Assembly: GCA_027494015.1 (NCBI GenBank)
Contig: JAOSJP010000002.1
Coordinates: forward strand, 74,680 to 138,679
Length of the DNA stretch: 64,000 nucleotides
Reading direction: 5' to 3'
Source: Anaerolineae bacterium
GTDB taxonomy: Bacteria; Chloroflexota; Anaerolineae; Aggregatilineales; Aggregatilineaceae
The notes below the pieces were generated by a model. That model had not been told where the DNA came from. It saw only the letters and a program-made list of their open reading frames with translations, and ran no database searches. Positions 56,510 to 64,000 of the stretch are shown here, piece after piece (within the stretch, counting starts at the first letter, position 1; the number at the start of each line of letters is the position of its first letter). The translations under genes and the position numbers were made by a program.

Positions 56510-57484
56510 ATGGCGAGCATGAGACGCATCGCAGTATTGACCGGTGGCGGTGACGCGCCGGGCATGAACCCGGCGATTCGCGCGGTGGTGCGCACGGCGG
56601 CTGCTGCCGGCGTGGAAGTGTATGGCATCCGGCAGGCGTACACAGGACTGCTTTCTGGCGATTTCGAGCGCCTGACTTCGCGCGACGTGAGCGGGATCAT
56701 CGGGCGCGGCGGCACCATCCTGCAAACGGCGCGTAACCTCGAATTCAAGACCGTTCAGGGCCAGAAGCGCGGCCTGCGCCGCCTGAACGAGCACGAGATA
56801 GATGGGCTGGTCGTCATCGGCGGCGACGGCAGCCTGCGCGGGGCGCTGGCCCTGCACGAGCTGGGCTTCCCGGTGGTGGGCATCCCTGGCACGATTGACA
56901 ACGACATCTGGGGCACCAACATGGCGGTGGGCACCGACACGGCCCTCAACACGATCCTGGACGCCGTTGACAAGCTGCGTGACACGGCGGCGAGCCACGA
57001 GCGCTGCTTCTTGCTGGAAGTGATGGGGCGCAACTGCGGTTACCTGGCGCTGATGGGGGGCATCCTGGGCGGCGCTGAGTTCGTCATGATCCCAGAGCAT
57101 CCCACCACTCTGGAAGAGATCGGCAAGGTGTTGGAGAACGCCTACATGCGCGGCAAGAGTCACGCGATGGGCGTCATCGCCGAGGGGGCCACGCCCAAGA
57201 TTAACGAGGTGGCCGAGTATCTTTCGCAGCACGAGGTCGGCTTCGAGGTGCGTATCACCGTGCTGGGGCACGTGGTGCGCGGCGGCGGCCCCGGCGCATT
57301 CGACCGCCTGTTGGCAACGCGCCTGGGGGTGAAGGCGGTCGAGCTGCTGCTCGCTGGGGAGTCGGGGATCATGGTCGGGCTGCACGGGCGCAGCATCGGC
57401 ACGGTGAGCCTGGCCGATGCCACCACCAGGCAGCGTGCTCTCTCAGAGGAATACCTCTCGATGGCCGAGATATTGGCCAAATGA
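56510..57484 (+). CDS. pfkA: 6-phosphofructokinase, ATP-type
   Basis: A 324-residue PFK. LTGGGDAPGMN near residue 11, VVIGGDGSLRGA at 102-112 with Gly106-Gly-type GGDGS, PGTIDNDIWGT with Gly127, and the MGRNCGYLALM loop. GGDG plus PGTIDND are the residues of ATP-dependent enzymes. ATG 56510 is chosen for the GACAGGAG site nine bases upstream; the TTG six bases earlier is less likely. Confidence 0.93.
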   Translation: MASMRRIAVLTGGGDAPGMNPAIRAVVRTAAAAGVEVYGIRQAYTGLLSGDFERLTSRDVSGIIGRGGTILQTARNLEFKTVQGQKRGLRRLNEHEIDGLVVIGGDGSLRGALALHELGFPVVGIPGTIDNDIWGTNMAVGTDTALNTILDAVDKLRDTAASHERCFLLEVMGRNCGYLALMGGILGGAEFVMIPEHPTTLEEIGKVLENAYMRGKSHAMGVIAEGATPKINEVAEYLSQHEVGFEVRITVLGHVVRGGGPGAFDRLLATRLGVKAVELLLAGESGIMVGLHGRSIGTVSLADATTRQRALSEEYLSMAEILAK

Positions 57485-57570
57485 CGCGCTGCCGCCAGGT
57501 CGTGCTTATTGTGGCGCACCTGCGCCCTGATTCGTGAGTTTTGTCAAACGCGCGGTGCCCGTTGGCTGGT

Positions 57571-57647
57571 TATAATCAAAGGGGTGTGCGTGACCCGCAC
57601 GCCCCTTTGTCATGGATAGCAGGCACCTCACTCCCCATGGGTGCCTG
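57571..57647 (+). promoter_or_regulatory. Promoter -10 and doubly structured leader before PPi-type pfk
   Basis: TATAAT at 57571-57576 has no clear -35. At once downstream, AAAGGGG-T-GTGCG (57578-57590) pairs with CGCAC-G-CCCCTTT (57596-57608), a 13-pair stem. A second stem CAGGCACC/GGTGCCTG follows (57620-57647). The first lacks a T-run, so it is less likely to be a pfkA terminator than a leader structure, but both roles are possible. Confidence 0.5.
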
Positions 57648-57682
57648 AGCCTGCAAGCAGCTTTGAGGACTGGAGGAGAACA

Positions 57683-58861
<1,179 letters not shown>

Positions 58862-58881
58862 TGACAGCAACGATGAGCGAG

Positions 58882-58914
58882 AAGAGGGCGGCCCAGGCTG
58901 CCCTCTTTTGTGTT
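58882..58914 (+). terminator. Rho-independent terminator after PPi-pfk
   Basis: AAGAGGGC (58882-58889) pairs with GCCCTCTT (58900-58907), with an inner GC/GC extension, followed by TTTTGTGTT. It lies 21 bases after the stop. Confidence 0.8.
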
Positions 58915-58915
58915 G

Positions 58916-59005
58916 GGGCGGCGAGGCGCGCCAGCGCCGAGCGGGGGTGAGGTAAAGCGGAGCGCAGCAGAGCAGCGCCCCTACCTGACGGGTTTTGCAC
59001 GCACC
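58916..59005 (+). repeat. Half copy of family A (right part)
   Basis: From the GGGGCGGCGAGGCGCGCC half-stem through GGGGGTGAGGTA to the right end TTTTGCACGCACC. The left half is missing. The sequence to 59034 reads GACAGGCGCGGAGGGAGATG, as after copy 4. Confidence 0.75.
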
Positions 59006-59034
59006 TCCTGCGACAGGCGCGGAGGGAGATGAAG

Positions 59035-59153
59035 AGACCCCCCCCCCCCCCCCCCCCTTAGGGGGGGGGGGGGGGGGGGGGGGCCGGGGGGGGGGGGGGG
59101 GGGGAGGAGGGGAGAGAGCACCGAAGTTTAACCCCGGGGGGGGGGGGGGGGAA
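59035..59153. other. C/G homopolymer tract, probable consensus artefact
   Basis: Runs of C then G, with a remnant CACCGAAGTTTA in the middle. The preceding GAGATGAAGAGA is the same as before the perfect CTTCCGAAG palindrome at 46265, so this tract most likely stands where another copy of that hairpin should be. Confidence 0.75.
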
Positions 59154-59161
59154 TCCGACTA

Positions 59162-59188
59162 TTGCGCCACCCCGGAACGGGATACAAT
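59162..59188 (+). promoter_or_regulatory. Candidate promoter for the TIGR00266 pair
   Basis: TTGCGC (59162-59167) and TACAAT (59183-59188), 15 bases apart, 40 bases before the first gene. Spacing is short. Confidence 0.4.
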
Positions 59189-59227
59189 TTCGGGTATCAG
59201 CCAGAGTAGATACAGGAGCGGCACGGC

Positions 59228-59959
59228 ATGGAATACACCATCAACGGGACGGTCATGCAGTCGCTTGAGATTCGCCTGCAGCGCGGCGAAGCCGTTTTCA
59301 CCGAGTCCGGGGGCATGGCCTGGATGAGCGACGGCATTGACATGAAGACCAGCGGACGCGGCGGCATCGGCAAATCGCTGGGACGGGTGCTCTCCGGCGA
59401 AAGCCTGTTCATGACCACCTACACCTGCGCCGCGCCGCAGGGCGTGATCACCTTCACGCCCGAAGCGCCGGGCAAGATCATCCCGCTGCAACTGCGGGCG
59501 GGCTACTCGATGATCTGCCAGAAAGATGCTTTCATGTGCGCCGAGGACGAGGTAGACCTGGCCATGCACTTCCGCAAGCGGCTGGGCACGGGACTGTTCG
59601 GCGGCGAGGGGTTCATCCTGCAGAAGCTGACCGGGCCGGGCACGGCGTTCGTCGAGATCATCGGCGAGCTGATACTGGTCGAGCTGCAGGCCGGCGAGCG
59701 GTTGAAGATCGATCCCGGCCATATTGCCATGTACGAGCCGACCTGCGATTACGACATCACCATGGTGAAGGGAGTGATGAACTGGCTGGGCGGCGGCGAA
59801 GGGCTGTTCCTGGCGACGATCACCGGGCCGGGCAAGGTCTGGCTGCAAACCATGCCGCTGAGCAACCTGGCCCGCAAGCTGGCCGCGTCGCTGGGCACGC
59901 AGAGCAAAGGCTCGCGCACGCCCGGCAATGCGGGAGACGTGCTGGGCATGTTCAAGTGA
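59228..59959 (+). CDS. TIGR00266 / AIM24-family protein, copy 1
   Basis: A 243-residue beta-rich protein. The family signatures SGGMAWMSDGIDMKTSGRGG, RVLSGESLFMTTY, GPGTAFVEI and GGGEGLFLATITGPGKVWLQTMP are all present. AIM24-like proteins have a trimeric beta-barrel-like fold; their bacterial role is unknown. It has a C-terminal extension of about 20 residues absent from the paralogue downstream. Confidence 0.9.
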   Translation: MEYTINGTVMQSLEIRLQRGEAVFTESGGMAWMSDGIDMKTSGRGGIGKSLGRVLSGESLFMTTYTCAAPQGVITFTPEAPGKIIPLQLRAGYSMICQKDAFMCAEDEVDLAMHFRKRLGTGLFGGEGFILQKLTGPGTAFVEIIGELILVELQAGERLKIDPGHIAMYEPTCDYDITMVKGVMNWLGGGEGLFLATITGPGKVWLQTMPLSNLARKLAASLGTQSKGSRTPGNAGDVLGMFK

Positions 59960-60012
59960 GGCGCTCGCCTGCTGCGGCGGGCGAAGCGTTGGAGCCACGA
60001 GGAGGCTGAACA

Positions 60013-60690
60013 ATGGAGTACACCATTCACGGCACGGTCATGCAGGCGCTCGAGATCCGGCTCAGCCAGGGCGAGGCGATCTACACCGAGTCCGGGGGCA
60101 TGGCCTGGATGAGCGATGGCATTGACATGAAGACCAGCGGGCGCGGCGGCATCGGCAAGTCGCTGGGGCGGGTGCTTTCTGGCGAAAGCCTGTTCATGAC
60201 CACCTACACCTGCACCGCGCCGCAGGGCGTGATCACCTTCACGCCGGAGAGTCCCGGCAAAGTGGTCCCGCTCAATCTGAAAGCCGGGCACAGCATCATC
60301 TGCCAGAAAGACGCTTTCATGTGCGCCGAGGACGATGTTGAGCTGGCGATGCACTTCCGCAAGCGGCTGGGCACGGGGCTGTTCGGCGGCGAGGGCTTCA
60401 TCCTGCAGAAGCTGACCGGGCCGGGCACAGCGTTTGTCGAGATCGCCGGCGAGATGCAGCTTTATGAACTGAAGGCGGGCGAGCGGCTGAAGATCGATCC
60501 GGGGCACATCGCCATGTACGAGCCGACCTGCGACTACGACATCACCATGATCAAGGGGGTGATGAACTGGCTGGGCGGCGGCGAAGGGCTGTTCCTGGCG
60601 ACGATCACCGGGCCGGGCAAGGTCTGGCTGCAAACCATGCCGCTGAGCAACCTGGCCAGCAAGCTGCGCGGCTATATGGCGAAGAGCTGA
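60013..60690 (+). CDS. TIGR00266 / AIM24-family protein, copy 2
   Basis: A 225-residue paralogue of the preceding gene, starting EYTIHGTVMQALEIRLSQGEA and sharing nearly every signature block; I estimate about four-fifths identity by eye. It follows 53 bases downstream with a GGAGG site. The pair looks like a recent tandem duplication, diverging mainly in strands around residues 75-95 and 140-155. Confidence 0.9.
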   Translation: MEYTIHGTVMQALEIRLSQGEAIYTESGGMAWMSDGIDMKTSGRGGIGKSLGRVLSGESLFMTTYTCTAPQGVITFTPESPGKVVPLNLKAGHSIICQKDAFMCAEDDVELAMHFRKRLGTGLFGGEGFILQKLTGPGTAFVEIAGEMQLYELKAGERLKIDPGHIAMYEPTCDYDITMIKGVMNWLGGGEGLFLATITGPGKVWLQTMPLSNLASKLRGYMAKS

Positions 60691-60717
60691 CCAGGGCGCA
60701 GCAAGGCGACACTGCAC

Positions 60718-60932
60718 ACGCCTCGCCCCCTCAATCCCCCCCTCCAGCCGAGCTAGAGAGGGGGACTTTGACCGTCAGATGTGGCCCTTTCCCCCTGCGG
60801 CTCTGCCGGGGAGGGGGCCAGGGGGAGGGGCGTTTGTAGTGCGCGCCATCGCCGCTCTGGCAGGCCATGTGCCGCCGGGGAACACTGGCGTATGAACAGG
60901 GCTTCCGAAGTCGTCGCGGACTTCGGAAGTCC
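60718..60932. repeat. Composite intergenic repeats
   Basis: A CTCCAGCCGAGCTAGAGAG module with a CCCCCTGCGGCTCTGCCGGGG stem (60723-60832), then a near-perfect GGCTTCCGAAGTC palindrome (60899-60932). Both are seen elsewhere in the window. There is no gene in 60691-60970. Confidence 0.7.
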
Positions 60933-60970
60933 GTCTTTGAGAGCAGATCGCGCGGGGCGCGGCGGTTCTG

Positions 60971-61480
60971 CTACTCGCTGGCCGCGGCTTCTGCGTCCGA
61001 CGCGCTGAGCGTCAGCAGCTTGGCGTTGAGCGCGCGCACCAGGTCGTCCACCTTCACCTGCACAGTGACCCCGCGCTGCCCGGCGTTGACCAGAATAGTC
61101 TCGTGCTGCCTGGCCGCATCGTCCAGGTAGACGCCCCACCGCTTGTGAGTGAGGGCCAGCGCGCCGATTCCGCCGGTGCGCAGGCCGGTGGCCATCTCCG
61201 CGCCGCGCCTGGTGGGCATGGTCGCTTTCTTCTGCCCGATGGATTTGGCGAAGCGCTTGAGATCAAGCTCCTGGTCGGCGGCGATCATGACCAGGGCGTG
61301 CTCGTTGTCCTTGAGCTGCACGACGAGCGTCTTATAGACCTGAGACGGGGGGAAGCCCATCGCCTGGGCCGCGCCGATCCCGTCGGTGATGCCCTCGTCA
61401 TAGGTGTGGGTTTCGTAGGTTGCGCCATGCGCCTCCAGGAAGCGCATCGCATTGAGCTTCTTGATCTCTGGTGCCGTCAT
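60971..61480 (-). CDS. YbaK/EbsC-type aminoacyl-tRNA editing protein (Cys-tRNA(Pro) deacylase-like)
   Basis: A 169-residue YbaK-domain protein that hydrolyses mischarged aminoacyl-tRNA. VYKTLVVQLKDNEHALVMIAAD near residue 50, the conserved Lys in KSIGQKKATMPT near 85, and TGGIGALALTHKRWGVYLDD match the family. Proline-tRNA editing is the usual activity, but the exact substrate is not fixed. It heads a short minus-strand segment with the small gene upstream, 23 bases away. Confidence 0.85.
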   Translation of the reverse strand: MTAPEIKKLNAMRFLEAHGATYETHTYDEGITDGIGAAQAMGFPPSQVYKTLVVQLKDNEHALVMIAADQELDLKRFAKSIGQKKATMPTRRGAEMATGLRTGGIGALALTHKRWGVYLDDAARQHETILVNAGQRGVTVQVKVDDLVRALNAKLLTLSASDAEAAASE

Positions 61481-61503
61481 GAGCGTTCTCCCTCTGCGAA
61501 GGA

Positions 61504-61728
61504 TCAGCGGTGCGCCTGGGAAACGGACTCGCCCAGGTAGCCGATCACCCTGCCGCGCACGTCGAGCAGCGCGTCGCGGTTGATGATCCAGTGCCGGTTG
61601 CCATGCAAATCATAGACGGTACGCCCGCGCACGACCCCTGTCAGGTTGCCGTTGAGGTCATAGAGGCGCGTGCCTTCCACGTACCCGAACGCTTCGCCAT
61701 CCCGGCTGTAAATGCCTCGTGTGGACAT
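61504..61728 (-). CDS. Small protein of four tandem 16-residue repeats
   Basis: A 74-residue protein made almost wholly of four units: IYSRDGEAFGYVEGTR, LYDLNGNLTGVVRGRT, VYDLHGNRHWIINRDA and LLDVRGRVIGYLGESV. The pattern hydrophobic-Tyr/Leu-Asp-x-x-Gly suggests a small beta-sheet repeat fold. I know no named family. GAGCGAG lies before ATG 61728. Confidence 0.65.
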   Translation of the reverse strand: MSTRGIYSRDGEAFGYVEGTRLYDLNGNLTGVVRGRTVYDLHGNRHWIINRDALLDVRGRVIGYLGESVSQAHR

Positions 61729-61932
61729 GTCTCGCTCCCTTCTATCTCCGTGCTTCTTGCGCCTTCGATACCAGGGTGAGGTCAGGGTAAAACGTACCCC
61801 GCCGTGCGGCTGCTCATGCACCACGCGGATGTGCCGCCCAGCTTTGCGGCCTGACTCCTATTATAGCAGGAAGCGGGGGGTTGCGGCGGGCATGTCGCCG
61901 GTGGGGGCCTGCTCCAGACCTGCCAAGCGCCG

Positions 61933-62064
61933 GGGTGTGTGCAAAGGTTGTCAGTGACTCGCTTGACGCCGGGTAGGGTAAAGCTCCGTAGGGGCGTATC
62001 GCCATACGCCCCTACGGGGACGCAGCAGAGCAGCACCCCTGCCTGACAGGTTTTGCACGCACCC
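61933..62064 (+). repeat. Family A chimera with short central palindrome
   Basis: Left end GGGTGTGTGCAAAGG and right end CCTGACAGGTTTTGCACGCACCC, as in family A, but the centre is CCGTAGGGGCGTAT around ATACGCCCCTACGG. It is the shortest copy. The rest of the 61729-62100 gap shows no gene. Confidence 0.75.
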
Positions 62065-62078
62065 AAGCGCCCCACCGG

Positions 62079-62107
62079 TTGGTTTGTGACCTGGGCCGGG
62101 CTATAAT
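62079..62107 (+). promoter_or_regulatory. Promoter giving a leaderless or near-leaderless transcript
   Basis: TTGGTT (62079-62084) and TATAAT (62102-62107) are 17 bases apart. The ATG of the next gene starts eight bases after the -10, so transcription would begin at or within two bases of the start codon. Confidence 0.6.
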
Positions 62108-62115
62108 GCCCGCAC

Positions 62116-62613
62116 ATGGCTGATGGAGTTCATCACCCGCGCCGGCCCTGGACTCTGTGGGCGCTCGGCCTGATTGTGATCCTCATCGGGGCCGCGAACC
62201 TGGCACTGGCGCTCGATCATGCCTGGCACGCCGGGCGTTACCGCGCGCTGGGAGTTTCCTACCCGCCACTGCTGCGCGCGGCCCTGGCGTTGGGCTGGGC
62301 CGCGCTGCTGTTGGCGCTGGGCGCGGGGCTGGCCCGGCGCAAACGATGGGCGCGCCGTTGGCTCGTGCTCGCGCTGAGCAACTACGGCGCATCTGGCGTG
62401 TTATGGACTATTGCCTTCGCCCGCGCTGACTTCGCCCGGCAGCGCATCGCCTTTCAGGCGGTGTTGGTTGTGCTGCTGGTCGGGGCAGCGGCCTGGGTGA
62501 TGCGCTGGCGGCGCGTGCGTGCCGCGTTCGAGATGCCGGGCGCTGTGTCTGGCTGCGGGCAGGGCGGGCGAATCGCGGAGAGTGGGCCTGATGACGACGA
62601 ATCCCAGGATTGA
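62116..62613 (+). CDS. Small hypothetical membrane protein
   Basis: A 165-residue protein with four predicted transmembrane segments (about 14-34, 53-73, 84-102, 112-130) and a polar Asp-rich tail. I do not recognise a family. No ribosome site can exist before the ATG if the promoter assignment is right. Its end overlaps the carboxylase start by 23 bases, so the two are probably cotranscribed. Confidence 0.65.
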   Translation: MADGVHHPRRPWTLWALGLIVILIGAANLALALDHAWHAGRYRALGVSYPPLLRAALALGWAALLLALGAGLARRKRWARRWLVLALSNYGASGVLWTIAFARADFARQRIAFQAVLVVLLVGAAAWVMRWRRVRAAFEMPGAVSGCGQGGRIAESGPDDDESQD

Positions 62614-64000
62614 ACAGCTCAACCAGATGCGTCTGCGGAGCGCGGCAGGCGGCGGCTCGGATCGCGTGGAGAAGCAGCACAAGTCCGGCAAGCTGGCCGC
62701 GCGCGAGCGGCTCGATCTGCTGCTCGATCCGGGCAGCTTCCGCGAGATGGACGCTTTTGTGGTGCACCGCGAGCGCAATTTCGGCATGGACGAGCCGGAC
62801 AAGCAGTTCCTCGGCGACAGCGTCGTCACCGGCTGGGGGACGATCAGCGGGCGGCTGGTCTACGTCTTCTCGCAGGACTTCACGGTGATGGGCGGCTCAC
62901 TCAGCGAGGTGCACGCCGGGAAGATCTGCAAGATCATGGAGATGGCCATGAAGAACGGCGCGCCGGTCATTGGCCTCAACGACTCCGGCGGGGCGCGCAT
63001 TCAGGAGGGCGTAGTCAGCCTGGGCGGTTACGCTGACATCTTCCTGCGCAATACGCTGGCCAGCGGCGTGATCCCGCAGATCAGCGTGATCATGGGGCCA
63101 TGCGCGGGGGGCGCGGTCTACAGCCCGGCGCTGACCGACTTCGTCTTCATGGTCAAAGACACGTCGTACATGTTCGTCACCGGGCCGGACGTGGTGCGCG
63201 CTGTGACGCACGAGGATGTCACCTTCGAAGAGCTGGGCGGGGCCATGACCCACAATACGCTCAGCGGGGTGAGTCATGTGGCGGCCAACAGCGAAGAGGA
63301 CGCGCTCTTCCTCATCCGCGAGATTCTGGGCTACATGCCGCAGAACAACATGGAAGACCCGCCCTTCGAGCCGAGCAAAGACGACCCGCTGCGCACCGAA
63401 AAAGCGCTCAATGACATCGTGCCCGACGACCCCAGCAAGCCCTACAACATCAAGGATGTGATCAGGCTGATCGCCGACGAAGGCCGCTTTTTCGAGATTC
63501 ACGAGCACTACGCGCAGAACATCGTTGTCGGATTCGCCCGGCTGGGCGGCTTCAGCGTGGGCATCGTCGCCAACCAGCCGGCGGTGCTGGCCGGCGTGCT
63601 GGACATCAAGGCCAGCGAGAAGGCGGCGCGCTTCATCCGCTTCTGCGATTGCTTCAACATCCCGGTCATCACCTTCGAGGACGTGCCCGGCTTCATGCCC
63701 GGCACCGACCAGGAGCACGGCGGGATCATCCGCGCTGGGGCTAAGCTGCTCTATGCCTACTGCGAGGCGACCGTGCCCAAGATCACCGTCGTGACGCGCA
63801 AGGCGTATGGCGGGGCCTACTGCGTTATGAACAGCAAGCACATCCGCAGCGACCTCAACCTGGCCTGGCCGACGGCGGAATTGGCCGTCATGGGGCCGGA
63901 CGGCGCGGTGAATATCATCTTCCGCCGCGAGCTGCTGGAGGCCGACGACCCGGCAGCGCGCAAGGCGGAGCCTGGTGCAGGACTACCGCGACCGCTTCGC
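62591..64000 (+). CDS. Acyl-CoA carboxylase carboxyltransferase (beta) subunit, propionyl-CoA-type; 3'-truncated by window edge, frame break near end
   Basis: About 460 of the usual 510-520 residues are present. The N-terminus has [35 protein letters not shown] and [16 protein letters not shown] form the first oxyanion site; [29 protein letters not shown] and [16 protein letters not shown] form the second. This fits propionyl- or acetyl-CoA carboxylase beta, or the related decarboxylase alpha subunit. Near 63970 the in-frame reading becomes GAGLPRPL, while skipping one base gives LVQDYRDRF, the expected family end, so an extra base is likely there. The biotin-carrying partner would lie beyond the window. 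Confidence 0.88.
   Translation, partial: MTTNPRIEQLNQMRLRSAAGGGSDRVEKQHKSGKLAARERLDLLLDPGSFREMDAFVVHRERNFGMDEPDKQFLGDSVVTGWGTISGRLVYVFSQDFTVMGGSLSEVHAGKICKIMEMAMKNGAPVIGLNDSGGARIQEGVVSLGGYADIFLRNTLASGVIPQISVIMGPCAGGAVYSPALTDFVFMVKDTSYMFVTGPDVVRAVTHEDVTFEELGGAMTHNTLSGVSHVAANSEEDALFLIREILGYMPQNNMEDPPFEPSKDDPLRTEKALNDIVPDDPSKPYNIKDVIRLIADEGRFFEIHEHYAQNIVVGFARLGGFSVGIVANQPAVLAGVLDIKASEKAARFIRFCDCFNIPVITFEDVPGFMPGTDQEHGGIIRAGAKLLYAYCEATVPKITVVTRKAYGGAYCVMNSKHIRSDLNLAWPTAELAVMGPDGAVNIIFRRELLEADDPAARKAEPGAGLPRPLR

Noticed and set aside
57578..57608. Terminator of the ATP-type pfkA
   Set aside because: The stem is strong but lacks a T-run and begins immediately after a TATAAT, so a leader structure is more likely, although a bidirectional role is not excluded.

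Overview
The window is a GC-rich bacterial contig. Gene content and style suggest a Chloroflexota (Anaerolineae-like) genome, probably a metagenome-assembled one. The reasons are a complete actinobacterial/Chloroflexi-type F420 set, molybdenum hydroxylases, an Upp-WecA pair, MoxR/DUF58, many dispersed intergenic palindromes, and long co-directional runs with stop/start overlaps. The taxonomic call is inference. I found no rRNA, tRNA or CRISPR.

Layout. (1) 1-22.4 kb, plus strand, is a redox/cofactor superlocus: a PLP enzyme, an unknown protein, an SsnA-like amidohydrolase, F420 genes (npdG, cofE, FbiB-C-like nitroreductase, cofD, cofC), an F420/FMN luciferase-like oxidoreductase, a thioesterase, a membrane glycosyltransferase, an XdhD-like molybdenum hydroxylase with a dead first Fe-S site, XdhC, a metallophosphoesterase, a CoxM-CoxS fusion, a CoxL-like subunit, YqeB and a YqeC-MocA fusion. 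SsnA, XdhD, XdhC, YqeB, YqeC and MocA are the group found together in the enterobacterial purine/selenium-hydroxylase region. (2) 22.4-28.6 kb holds housekeeping genes: punA, queA, DUF2905 and ruvB on minus; upp and a wecA/mraY-type transferase on plus. (3) 28.6-36.4 kb is central carbon: yvcK-gap-pgk-tpiA on minus, ending in a membrane protein with a degenerate HExxH motif, and apgM divergent from yvcK. (4) 36.8-45.9 kb is one long minus-strand run from rfbD through glycosyltransferases, rnhB, MoxR, DUF58 and a spermidine-synthase-like protein to a DUF1461 protein. (5) 46.7-48.7 kb is a DUF177-sigA unit with a textbook promoter, a leader hairpin and a terminator. (6) 49-51.6 kb contains an ISKra4-type transposase with a frame break and a repeat-rich stretch. 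(7) 51.7-64 kb has a TPR lytic transglycosylase, a Cys-rich membrane protein, tandem phosphofructokinases of ATP and PPi type, tandem TIGR00266 proteins, a YbaK-type protein, and the start of an acyl-CoA carboxylase.

Two families of short terminal-inverted-repeat elements and several smaller palindromic modules fill most intergenic gaps. At least six genes show a frame break, mostly explained by one extra base. Three intergenic stretches collapse into long C/G(/A) homopolymers where palindromic modules should be. I read both as mostly consensus or assembly error, which affects how far the apparent pseudogenes can be trusted.
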